From Mactromeris polynyma (Eukaryota; Mollusca; Bivalvia; Venerida; Mactridae), in the NCBI GenBank assembly GCA_032209605.1, contig JASFXZ010000002.1:57414431-57478430 (forward strand): a DNA stretch of 64,000 nucleotides, written 5' to 3'. The notes beneath the pieces are model-generated. The model did no database searches. It was not told the origin of the DNA and worked only from the letters and a program-made list of their open reading frames with translations. Positions 49,056 to 60,800 of this stretch are shown piece after piece (the first letter of the stretch is position 1; every line of letters starts with the position of its first letter). Made by a program: the position numbers and the translations under genes.

Positions 49056-50100
49056 ACTTGATGTTCTTAGTGATTTTTATTTTGGTTACAAGTTCTATTT
49101 TCAAATAATATGAACTAATCTATTTTTGTTCCAGATGCAAATGAACATACTCAAAGGCAACCAACACTAATTGAACTGTGACAAAGGAGTATGAATATAT
49201 TCCTAATCTGCTGATGGAAATTTGTATGGAATTTGTTGTAAATCTGTTGTTAACATGACGCTTAAGGAGCACCATCCCCAACAAATTTCAGCCACCATTG
49301 TTCCAATATCACCACCAGTTGAGAGAGAAAAAACAATTCTGGACTGAAAGGGTGGTAGATCACTAAGATTGATAATTGATGCGTCAACCGTTTGATTATC
49401 TTGGCAAATCATTGGCAAGATCCAGTTTAAGCCAAGACCTATATGCCATTGATTTTTAAAAAAGACAAAAATGTTCCAGTCTTTAAATAGAATGTTGTTC
49501 CAATAAGACTTCAGTCAAGTCTGAATACCGGTTATAGGAGAACAGATGGTCTACAGTGTGTTTGGGCAATTTAAACTTGACAGCAAATTACGCTGTCATT
49601 CATTGGGATTCCTAAATGTCTTGGCACAATTGCTCATCATAATGACCTCATGTGTCATGCAAAACCCGTACCCTACCAGTACATTAAGATAGCTCAAAGG
49701 TCAAGATCACACTCAGAAGTCACAAATGGGTGAAATAGATATGCACTCACTGTACAGCACTATATATTGGTATTCTCTTTACAATTGGTGGGCTTGACAT
49801 GTAGCCTTCACTCAGGTCATCAAGTTAGTAAAAGTGCTCTCATGAAATATGATTATTATACAACATATCATTACTTTTATTCTCAATAATGAGGTGCATC
49901 ATGAAATGACATGATTATTTAGATCTTTATATTGTTCAATTCAATAGTTAAGTTAATATGTTCTGTTGAATGCAGCATGTAAGAGTTATTATATAAGGAG
50001 ATGTCATGTAGTTTTCAGTGTTGTACAATGTCGCAATACAAGAATTGTTTTATTTATGTTTTTTTGTTTCAGTATAGATGTTTTTCTTTCTGTTGATATA
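49056..50100. other. non-coding spacer
   Basis: No credible exon or repeat recognised. Open frames on the minus strand near 49.2-49.4 kb show no family motif. Confidence 0.3.
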
Positions 50101-50815
50101 CAGTCGGACCTCATTTTTATGTCTCCCTTAGAGACACATTTTGTCTTTGACGTCTGTCTGTCCGTCAGTCCACTTTCAGCTTGTCAGCATTTCATCTCCT
50201 ATACTGTTGGGTGAAATTCAGCCAAACTTCATAGGATTAATCAACATCAAGGGTAGTTGTGCATCTTTGTTGTTTCGTTCTGCTCGGATAATGTTCACCG
50301 AGTTATGGCCCTATGATGTGTTTATTCATATTTATTTGTCCGCGCTTCATCTCCAATATTGCTGGTTGGCTTTCAACCAAACTTCACAGGATTGATAAGC
50401 ATCAAGTGTAGTTGTGAATCCTTGTCGTTTCGTTCTGCTCAGATAATTTTCACTGAGTGATTGCCCTCTGTTTTATGCATGTACAGTGTTTGTCTGCGCT
50501 TCATCTCAAATACGACTGGTTGGATTTCAACAAAACTTCACAGGATTGATATGCATAAAGTGTAGTTGGGAATCATTGTCGTATCGTTTTGCTCAGATGA
50601 TTTTTCACTGAATAATGGCCTTTTGATTTCATCGGGGAGACATGTTTTTGTTTAAAAAAGAACCATGTAGTTTTAATTGTCATACAATATCTTTATTGTA
50701 CATGTACATATTTCTTTCAGAGTAGATATTTTTATTTCTGTCAATATACTGTCAGTCGCACCTTGTTTAATTGACAGCCTTCTATCGGAATACGTGGTAT
50801 CATCCGAAATAAATG
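50101..50815. repeat. mollusc-type repeat with three ~160-bp tandem units between pogo-like ends
   Basis: CAGTCGGACCTCA at 50101 starts the block. Three units then repeat CTTCATCTC-AATA-TGGTTGG, CAAACTTCACAGGATTGAT and AGTGTAGTTGTGAATC (copies around 50200, 50345 and 50500). A degraded pogo-like end (CTGTCAGTCGCACCTTG) lies at ~50748. The translated phrase QPNFIGLINIK recurs in repeats known from bivalve genomes; there is no gene. Confidence 0.6.
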
Positions 50816-51465
50816 TCACGTCCCAATGTATCTACTTATGCTTGTCGAAATGAAATTGGCTATTTGAAACCATGTTTACTTTTTAATAGAATTTTGGACC
50901 TGATGAATTCGACAGAACTGATCCGACTTCTATTGTTATTTCATGAATGTGTATTTAACTGCATAAAATGTTCGGTAGTAAATAAAATTCATATTTGTTG
51001 CAGCAATTCTTTTGTATTTAATTTGCTATTAGTTGTATCTTCAAGGTATGTCGGATTTGTGCTGTTTCTGACTTATAACAAAATTCAGGACAAAAATAAA
51101 CAAGAAGAGGTTGTGCAGTTAAACAAGATATATTTGCTAACCATTTTTACTGAATGTCTATGAATTTGGATTATGATAATGTAAACCAAATGCACATATC
51201 TATCATAAAATTGTGACATAATAACAATTTGCTAGTTTGCATAACATAGTACACAAGATATAGCACTTGTAAGAGTCAAATGCTCCCAAAAATGTGTCTT
51301 ATGAACTCACTTTAAAAAGATGCCATTGTATCATAATAAACTTCGTTACCCTTAGACTAAACAAAACATATGGTTCACGGTCTGTACTGTCCATATTTCA
51401 GAACTCTTGAAAAATATAATTAAACATAAACACTTTTTGCATGAAGTGTAATATTTAAAACAAGA
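50816..51465. other. non-coding spacer
   Basis: AT-rich. The 116-codon open frame at 50813-51163 has no recognisable motif and begins inside repeat sequence. Confidence 0.3.
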
Positions 51466-51800
51466 CGGCTATGGTGGCCCTTTATTGCTCACCTGAGTAC
51501 ATTGCCATCCTGGTTTCAAGATTCCATGAGGATTTTCAATGATTTGACCTCGTGACCTACTTTTTGACCCAACATGACCCAGTACCACACTGGAATTGCA
51601 TCTTATTAAGACCAGCATTCTAATCAAGTTTTATGAAGTTCCGATAGAGAATGCAGTCTCCCAATAATCCTTAAGGATTTTCAATCATTTGATTCTGTGA
51701 GACCTAGTTTATGACCTCAGATGACCCAGTTTCAATCTTGACTTAGATTTTATTAAGGCAAACATTTTTACCAAGTCACACTTACATAAAGTAAAAATGA
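51466..51800. repeat. bivalve 'CTCACCTGAG' repeat
   Basis: ACAAGACGGCTATGGTGGCC, TTTATTGCTCACCTGAGTA, then two rounds of GATTTTCAATGATTTGACC ... GACCTACTTTTTGACCC ... ATGACCCAGT. I know this sequence type from bivalve genomes. It supports the taxonomic call and has no coding role. Confidence 0.8.
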
Positions 51801-53430
51801 AACCTCTGGAGTGTTAAATAAAAAAGTAAGTATTTAGTCCCTGCTTAATGGTTATCATAAACAGTAGGAATACTCATACATACCCTATTGTCAAAATGGT
51901 GGTTGAGAAATTGAAACCCACTGAGTCAGGTGTGATCAATATCTAACAATCTCTAATTTAGGCACAAATACTGCTTAGTCACCAAGAAAGCAGTCATCAA
52001 GAGTGATTAGTATAAGCTTTTTGAAAATGAGTAAGTTTGAGCTTAACTGTATTTGTATTGGTATAAATATACAAGGACATTGAAAAGATAAGGAAGGTAC
52101 ATTTGTTTACCTAACTGATTGTCTGCCGTTGCGTGGATTTGAGTTTATTTACCCTCGCCACCGGGATATCCCATATGGGCGAGCATTCACTATTTTATAT
52201 CACTATACTCTAGCATACTATTTAACATTTCTGTTTTAAATAAAACTATAGTGAATGTCTGTGTGTGTGTCTGAATATAACTCTTTTTAAATAGTAATCT
52301 ATTTTAAAAATTTCTATTTTTCAAGTATTATTTTATAAAAGATACTCTGTATTAAAAATACTGACTAGCAGTTAACTATTTTGTAGATAATATGACTTCA
52401 TTATATTTAAAATAAATAAATAAAATAAATAAAGTTTAAAGTTTGCGGACCAGCCGCTTTTGATATAAAAATGAAGTCATAAAATGTTTAAGTTCCTCTC
52501 TCTGTAGTATTTAAAACAACAATAGATTAATGGCGTACATGTTAAAAATAATGGGTAGGTCGTGGCAAACTTTATAGGGCCTAAAAACTAATAAATAAAC
52601 AAAGTATTTAAAATATAATGCAATAATTACATAAAATATTCAACTAACAGAGAGAGGATATTTATAAAGGAAGTTTTACATATAAATGACATTTAAAAAT
52701 TTCTATGGGTAGATGGTTCGGCGATGCTATATTGGAGCTAGGGTATTGAAAATTCTCCGTCCCAGCATTATGAAAATATGTTGAGTCTGGATGTATAGGA
52801 GGGCCAACATCCCACATCCAGACAGGTGGGGAACGAGTTATCCACCAACCTGGTGCGGGGCGAGACCCTCCATATTTATAGTTGGGATTTTTCCTATCGG
52901 GTTTACAGGGGCAAATTTTTTATGGGGATTTTAAAGTGTATTGACCGGCGGAATTGTGACCTTATGGTCAATAAATTGATCCATCACTTAGATTCCGCCG
53001 TTGCAATACTGTGGGGCCATTTTATAGCAAACTGTCTTCATCTCTGTACAATGTACATACACACCAGCTGGGTACAGGCGCTAAGGGTCCTGGTTCAAGG
53101 GGCCCCTTTTGACTTTTTGTGAGGACAGCAGTTATATCCAATATTACCAGAGGCTGACTTTCCGTCAGCTCCTTCAACGTTTTTCTTCTTTCATCATCCA
53201 TCGTTCTATCATGTCCTGGAAGCATAATTGCTCTTTATATAAATAAATTTATAAACAAAACTTTAACAATGCAGACAACAAGCAAATTTATTGAATTGAT
53301 ATCCCTTGCAGAATAAGACAAATTACAGAAAATAAAATCAATTAGTTATTTAATATCCCTCGAAAAGACCACATATAGTGAGTCGTAACTTTGAGGACAT
53401 ATAATAATAAAAAAAGTTTCATCAGCATGA
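51801..53430. other. non-coding or unclassified sequence
   Basis: Bases ~52790-53120 are less AT-rich and open for 98 codons on the + strand (SWDFSYRVYRGKFFMGIL and neighbours). On the minus strand a 67-codon frame ends in the same place (MDDERRKTLKELTESQPLVI near its start). Neither matches a family I can name, and no splice partners are visible. An unclassified mobile element is likely. GTGTGTGTGT at ~52260 is a short microsatellite. Confidence 0.3.
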
Positions 53431-53434
53431 GCTT

Positions 53435-53995
53435 GTCATGCTCCCCTCGAAGAAGTTGGTGTTTATACATGTAGCTATGGCATTGGATATGCATCATTCC
53501 CTAGACTGGTGGATGGACAGACAATCCTTAATCATATAAATATCAACCATTATGAGATTGCTTTGGGTAGAAAAATCTGTACAACTCTTTATAACATCAT
53601 TTTAGCTGCTCGTCAGAAGCAAAGGGCTTTAATTCTCCCATACTCAAGTGGATTCATGGGGCATTTAATATGCATCATTCCCATACCTATTATTATATTC
53701 AAATTGCAATGAAATTTAGATCTGACCAACCAGCACCAAGATGTGGTTCAAATTATTTTCCATAATTATAATACATGATCATTTGAAAATACCGAAGGGC
53801 CATAACTCTGTCATACACTAGTGTAATGTAACAAAATTTGTTATGCATCATTCAAATACCCTTCTATATTCATAGGAAGTTTCAATGAAATCTGTCCAAC
53901 CAATACCAAGATATCGCTCCGGAAAGAAAAAAGTGTGACGAACAGGCAACACCAAAACAATATCCGCTACCAAAACCTTCGTTTCGGCGGGGGAT
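53435..53995 (+). repeat. bivalve 'GGCCATAACTC ... GGGGGATAATAA' repeat
   Basis: It contains GAAGGGCCATAACTCTGTCA, AAATCTGTCCAACCAATACC, AAGATATCGCTCCGGAAAGA, AAAGTGTGACGAACAGGCAA, CAATATCCGCT and finally CGTTTCGGCGGGGGATAATA. This order is very common in bivalve repeats as I know them. Confidence 0.8.
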
Positions 53996-54760
53996 AATAA
54001 AAATTAAAATCATAGAATGAGGTGGACAAAAGGAGACAAAATAGCTCAATTTTAGAACTTCAGAAACAAACAAACTTTTGGGCCATTCTTGATCTTTAGA
54101 TGAATTGAAATGAGCTGTACATTTTTCATATTACATGTATAAAGCATGGAATAATTATACTCAGGAAAAGATCAACACAGCTACTAGAAAAGATTTGTCA
54201 ACTGCACATCTATATATATACAATGTTTATAGATATATTATAAGACTCACAAAAAGTTTAAAAGCATGGGGAACTTAAAACTCAGTGGAAATACATTAAT
54301 GAATTCAAACTGATTTTTAACCTACATGTGCTTGCTGTCTTCCCTCTTCACGTAGCCGCATCATATTCTCCTCTTCATCTTAAATTCAATTTCAAACGGC
54401 CTTCATCTGAACACTCTTTCTGTCTCACTGTCCACCCCTACCATGGCCTCTACCTTCCCATGCCCCTGTATATTGCAGTGTCTTCGTCACAGAGGCTGGT
54501 GACCCCTACAAATATTAAAAAAGCTTTCCTGTAAATTAACACATATGTCTAAGAACTTGAACCCATCAATAGATGATCCTTCGTAAATCTTGTTAATTAT
54601 GATCTATCAAGGGCTACTTTCATTTTCATTCGTGCTAATTAAGATGAAATTATCGTATAAACCATTAGAATAATAAAATACTTGCTTCATTTGAGGGCAT
54701 TTTAACAAAATGGTGTAAATAACAAATAATATTAACTTACAACATAGACCCAATTAGCTA
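53996..54760. other. non-coding spacer
   Basis: Nothing recognisable on either strand. Confidence 0.35.
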
Positions 54761-54769
54761 ATTAGGTAT

Positions 54770-55241
54770 CGTCAAATTATTTTGAAATGACCCCTCGTGG
54801 TAATGTCGCTATGAAGAATGTCCAATTACGTCAATATTTCAACGATCAAAATAAAATTCAAGTCGTCTTTGTCTGTAAGACGTATAACTGACCTAAATAC
54901 TGCCAAAACATCGTATATTTATTGGATAACAAACAATGTGAAACGAAGAAAACACTTACTATGTCGGCAATCGGAGACGCAGATTCTGCAGTCTTGTCTT
55001 GTTTACAAATGTGTAATCGGTCACGTGGTATTTGTTCTATATTCGCTGCGGGAATTCCGTGTTATAAATATCTCGGGATACCCCAATGTTTATCGTACGA
55101 AATGGACTGGATTTTTTATGAAAAACGCATTTTTTAGCATTTTAAACTACATTTCTCCATGAAATATTGTGTTAAATAGAATTTAACGCAATTATTTCTC
55201 AAACATGTTTTTTGGGGTCATTCTGGAGTCGAGTCCCTTTA
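54770..55241 (-). mobile_element. element ending TCTGGAGTCGAGTCCCTTT, relative of 45024
   Basis: The right end is the exact inverse of the left end of the 45-kb element. The left boundary is uncertain; ATTTTGAAATGACCCC at ~54778 may be part of it, because GGGGTCATTCTGGAGTCGAG precedes the right end. The interior is unrelated to the 45-kb copy. Two overlapping open frames on the + strand show no known motif. Confidence 0.45.
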
Positions 55242-55389
55242 ATAATGTAATTCACAAAAAATTGACTATACTTAATGTGGGGGTGAAAAGTCTAGGATCT
55301 ATCAAAATTGGGGATGAAAGGTCTTTAGGGAGGAAATGACTTCGGTGTGGAATGTCTGGAATTCAGCGCTTATAATGCAATTTGTCTTC

Positions 55390-55735
55390 TCATTTAGACC
55401 CTTATACACAGCAATCATCCTCCTTCACGCATTTAAGGCTCAACCACCATGGGCGGCTGTCTTCCTCCACACCACAACACTCTTCCTCACTCATGCATTT
55501 TAGGTTCAACCACAGTGGGCTGGCAAACACCGCTGGCATCATTTAAGTAATTCAAGGGGAAAACTGGACACAATAGTGGACCAAATATCTCCTAAATACT
55601 AGTAGGGCTTACCAGGTGGCCGGCTTACCCCACACCACTCCCTCTTCCAGCATTTGAGGCTCAATCGTCAAGCACACCTGTCACAAATAAGTAATTGTAG
55701 GTGAAAACATGCACCCAATGTAGGGCTTGAAAAGC
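55390..55735. repeat. SINE-tail repeat, three partial tandem units
   Basis: GGCTCAACCAC / GGTTCAACCACAGTGGGC / GGCTCAATCG, each followed by GGCAAACACCGCTGG or AAGCACACCTG and AAGTAATT-AGGGGAAAA, shared with 45900-45980. Around 55597 AAATACTAGTAGGGC is the remnant of the 45.8-kb tRNA-like head. Confidence 0.6.
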
Positions 55736-56599
55736 TTTTTACACACATCAATTACATAATACAAATTTAATGACTCTTTTTCTGCTATAATGTTAAATAT
55801 TACTTTATCGTTTCAGGTTTTCATAATATATTCACAAGATGCTTCATAAAAGTCATCTCGTGTACAAAAAGAAATAGGCTGTAAATTTACAAACATTGGT
55901 CAACAAGACATACATACTTCTTGGAAAATACTCTTGAAGTTTTCCTTGTGCATTTTAAATCCATTTACCATTTTGTTACTGAAATAATTACAATCTGTGG
56001 TTGACTAAGTAAAAAATTGTGAAGAACATAAACTAGTAGACAATTTTCTATCATTGTTGAAATTTAGGCTTTGAAGTGCAGTTCTATTTAAATAATACTG
56101 TAATCACTGTTATATAGTGTGTTTTTCGTTTTTTCAACTTGGTTATCTAGATATGGCACTATCTGCACTAGTCTAGTACAAAACAAATGTATTTATATAC
56201 TAATCACAAGCGCTAAGCTCTTGTTTCATCTAGGTTTGTATGTGTATGCTTTTGAGCAAAAATGTATCAGGTTGGGAAAAGTACCATTTGTGGAGACTTA
56301 TGATTTTTCTCAACAAGCTTTGTAATACTACATTTAAACACCACATTAAACAAGCAGCAAACCAAAGGATTGATAATAGTGGTTGCTTATATCACAGACG
56401 GCTGCAAATGTTGGGTTGAAATCCAAACAAAATGTGTCTCCACATTCTCAGTATACAACGCATGACATGAGATAATGAGAAAGACCATATTGTATCTATA
56501 GTATTGGTATCTTTTCCAAGCTGGATGGACTGAGGTGTGTCAGACTTAGATAAACAACATAGTAATGACTTTTGTACTATTTAAATGCTTGATTAATTA

Positions 56600-56725
56600 T
56601 CTCATTTAGACTAATAATTTGAAAACGGTCAAGTCATTTTATACCAAATTATTTTTCTCATATTCCTGTTTTAATTTGTTGCAATTTATATATATTGCAT
56701 ACAAATTTGCAATCAATGTTTATTT
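56600..56725 (+). repeat. partial copy of the 44.35-kb element
   Basis: CTAATAATTTGAAAACGGTC, AAATTATTTTTCTCATATTC and TTGTTGCAATTTATATATAT align with 44600-44680 in the same orientation, and inverted to the 57.05-57.51 kb copy. Confidence 0.6.
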
Positions 56726-57044
56726 TGGACTACTAAAATCAATTATAACATCAAAAAATGCTGGCATTAAAATTTGATGCAATTATTTTGGCAAAATAGG
56801 TCAACTTGATAACTTTGACTACCTCGTTTTTGCTCAACTTGTTTGATCGCCGTGCAACCTCTACTTGCTGCATTCTGCAGCAACATTTGTACTTGGTGAT
56901 GTTATACTTGATTCTGGTCATTTTAGTTATGTTATACAAACTGAGCCTTCATTACAAATTTACGAAGTAAGGTCCGTCCTAAGCAAAGTAAATGTACAAA
57001 TACTTGCTTGAATGCTGACATAAGTCACTTATTTTAGTTTAGAA

Positions 57045-57510
57045 ATCCAAATACTTGCTTGAATGCTGACATAAGTCACTTATTTTAGTTTAGAAAACTA
57101 AAATAATGTTCCCTCAACATCCTAATATATTGATGATTTCATATATCTATATAGATATATATATAAATTGCAACTGATTGAAACCAGACGACGAGAATGA
57201 GATATTTTGAAAAAAACAATCTTGCCCGCTTTCAAATTATTGGTTGGAATGACAAAATAAGGAAGAATATTTGCTAAAAAGTATAAATTCTATAAGAGAA
57301 TGCTACTTCTTGGATAATTATATTAAACAAATACATTTTAATTTGTTATTTTGTGTTTCTTCATACTTTCACATAGATAACGCTGTTTTACGTAGCATAC
57401 CTGTAATGGCGGACAAGAAGAGTATTCAGGGGAGTTAATTCGGTAGTGACTTATTAAGGGCATTGTCTATCAGATAGGCAGATGTAATTCGGTAGTGACT
57501 TATTAAGGGC
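57045..57510 (-). repeat. inverted partner of the 44.35-44.77 kb element
   Basis: See 44345-44765. The last part is doubled: GGTAGTGACTTATTAAGGGC, then ATTGTCT, occurs at ~57441 and again at ~57491. An upstream ~60-base tandem duplication (AAATACTTGCTTGAATGCTG at 56998 and 57049) abuts it. Confidence 0.75.
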
Positions 57511-57882
57511 ATTGTCTGCCATGCATTCACATATTATTAGTTTTGACTCAAACGAATAATTTCAGCACCAGTCTTGAATTGCTGTTGATATCTTTAGAAT
57601 TGATATAATGGAAAGCAGAAGTAAAGACAACAAATATTAGTTATTTAAGCTTTTTTATTTCTACCTACAAGTATGCAAATATCTTAAGTATGCAATCATT
57701 TGTTCTGATGCTATCAGTATGCAGGAATAACGTTAATAGTATATTAAGCACAACTTTGAATGACCGTATTTCTGAAGTTTGTTACTACAAATAATCAGAT
57801 GTAATGTCCTCAAAATAATAGTTTTGCAAGCAGCAAATGTCGTCAGTTTCATCTCTGTGGTTGTCATGACAACATACATAGT

Positions 57883-60800
57883 TTAATCTTGGAATCTTAT
57901 ATGGGTCAGACGAACGTCACCGGTTATGCGTAGTTTATCAATGCTCTCCAATCGTTCAATTCTGTGAAAATACTTGACCAAGTGCTCATTGTTCACGGCA
58001 ACCTGTGTATAATATAAGATATTTGATCAGTTGTAATAGACATAGTGTATTCAGGCCGATACTGAAACATGTGAAGTTATTGAAGATATAATAACGTTGC
58101 TGGTACTTCAGATGTGCAGTACCTTGATACAATTTGGTTCAACCAAGACAATCATTTCCAGTTGCTTTGCTTATGAGTTTGTACAATTTTCGGTCATTCC
58201 AGAACATAAATCTTGCATCAAAACACATAGCTATATCATGTGGTTCATGATGGGGTCCTTGCTGTAGGTAAACACTAAACCTGTAATTTATCATTTCAGC
58301 TACATGTACATGGGGATAATACAAGCATCATTAATCTGGATCAGAAACAAGACTTATGGTAAAACCTCAATAATAAGACCACCTTTGGGACCCTTGGAAA
58401 CAGTATGTCTTACTGAGGTGGTCTTCATATTGAGGTTGAATAAGGAGCAAAACAGTAAAAATGGACTTGAAAAGTGTGGTCTTAATTTTGAGGTGGTCTT
58501 ATTATTGAGATGGTCTTTATGTGAGGTTTTACTGTATTTATTTAGTTGTCTGCTTTACAAGGAGTTCCAGAGAATAACACCATTCTGAGCTTGAGGTTAT
58601 TAACTTGAGTTTGGAAACCAGTCTAAGAATTGCCATTGGTCGATTTAAAGACTGAGTTCAGAAACAGCCAATCAGAGGCTTGAGTTTTTAGACTTGTCTC
58701 AAACATTACTTGTATAACCTCCAGTCATCTACACTATACACAAATTAAAATTGGTTCCATTCCACCCACATGAGATTCTCTCAAGTTATCGCCCTTGGTA
58801 TATCAGTTCTATAGTATATATACAATACAGTATCCTATAGAATGGACATAGGAAGGGTGATAACTTGTGACACTCTCCTATGATTCTCCTAGTGCATTCT
58901 ACACACACATGGATTAGTTTGCTGAAATGCTTTTCAAACTTTGAAGTCTCTCTGGATAGTGCATGAAACCTTAACATGGGAACACCACAAATTTGAAACA
59001 ACAGAAGCATGTTAGCGTCAAGCAATTTTACGTACAACAGCATTATAAACTCTGCACGAACACAAAACTCAAAGCAAACTAACACACATAGCAAAAACAG
59101 TGACTGCTTCTGAATGCGTTGAACAATCAAATCTTTACTTATGGCCTTTATACTTGTCATCCAATGGTAGACAACATTTGTTTTATTATCGATGTTGACA
59201 AAAACCTGTCTATCCAACCACCCCATTGGCACCCAAATCGATATAAAACTGTCAAACCAGTGAACAACAGTTGGCCGGGGAGATCACAAAGGTGACCTTT
59301 GTTCAGAGGCATAAGAGTATAAATATGTATCCAGAAAGGTTGAGTACAATTAGTTTCATTCAGGAAAATGTGTGGCTTTCGATTGGGAGAATAAGTAGTG
59401 GCCAATGTTCGAAGGATGCCATTAGCACAGATTGGACTGTATAAAAACAGAGCTTACAATTAAAATGGATGAAATAAAGTTGATACATTGTCCATGCAGC
59501 TTTGGATTTCCAGACATTGAGGTAATAGAATGAACAATAGAATGATCAAAACAGCTAACCAGCCATGTATGATTTAAGGTGCCTGTCATTGTGAATTTTT
59601 GACAGACATGAAGGGACTTTGTCGATAGTTCAATATATCATTATCACAAATCTTATTAGTTGCTAAAATTAAAATCTATTGTAAAGGTTTCCCATAGATT
59701 TATATTATACTCAGGAGATTGTGGAGTTCTCTCCCTTTATCCCTTCTATTGTTTTCTCCCTTTATTCCATCCATTGTATATGTACTATATATACTATAGA
59801 CTAGATAAAGGGAGAGAACTATAGAAGGGATAAAGGGAAAGAACTAGTGACAATGTTTAAAACTGTGTGAAATCATACTAGCTAGTAAGTTGTTTAGATT
59901 CATATATATTCTGTGTCTATAACCAGAAGATTCACTGTATGTAAAACTAGCTCATGATAGACAAACAATGCCATCAAACATATAAATTAGCATATACCTT
60001 AAAACAAGATGCCTCAACCAATATGATCGTTTCAAAGAACACGTCTGGTTGAAAAGGAAAATAGGCCATATCTCTCTCCTCTTTACCCCATCCGACACCT
60101 TGTATGTGCGAATTCCTTACAACTACCTGGTTGTTGAAACGTGCATCAAAGTGAAAGGCGATACCATCAGATGTATCCAAGTTAAATGTCATCCTTAAAA
60201 AACGGTATACATTAGTATAGTAATGATAGTGTATTAATGATATACATCTCCGATGTACGATGTCCACAGTAAAACATCAATAATAATACCACCCTTGGGA
60301 CACTGGTCTTCATATTGAGATGGTCTTAATATTGAGGTTGAATAAAGAGCACAACAGTGAAAATGGACTTGAAGCTACGTATTCTCTCTCTTTGAAAATT
60401 GTGATTGTAATATTGAGGTGCGCTCATAATTGAGGTGGTCTTTAAGTGAGGTTTTACTGTAATATATTTCACATGTCAATATCTTGAGAATGCCACAGTA
60501 AGATTTTATGATTTGACTGGCACGTGTAGCAATAATCAGTCAAACATGACTTAGGTTAGAATGTTTTGATATTGAACACATAGAGAGAACTTTAATTAGC
60601 AAGATCTGAGCATTTAAAATACAATGATATATGATTTAACAGCTGACTGAACTACCCGATTTTCAAGCATTATCAATGACCTCCTTCAAAAACTGGAATA
60701 CTCCAATATAAACTGAAACTGACGGGTAAATAAAAGGGCTTCAGTAATACACGTGTTTCTCAGTTCCATTACTACCCTTTCAGTTTTCAGTTTATTGGTT

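Noticed and set aside
50141..50395. Open frames reading QPNFIGLINIKGS as a conserved protein
   Set aside because: The same phrase recurs in the tandem units of a mollusc repeat; it is translated repeat DNA.
53022..53225. Death-fold-like (CARD) exon on the minus strand starting MDDERRKTLKEL
   Set aside because: Only about 25 residues look protein-like, with no splice partner and a Pro-rich unrelated remainder; evidence is too weak.
58786..59405. 148- and 82-codon open frames in a galectin intron as a further CRD exon
   Set aside because: No galectin motif (HxNPR, WGxEER or GDV) in either frame, and one overlaps a MITE.
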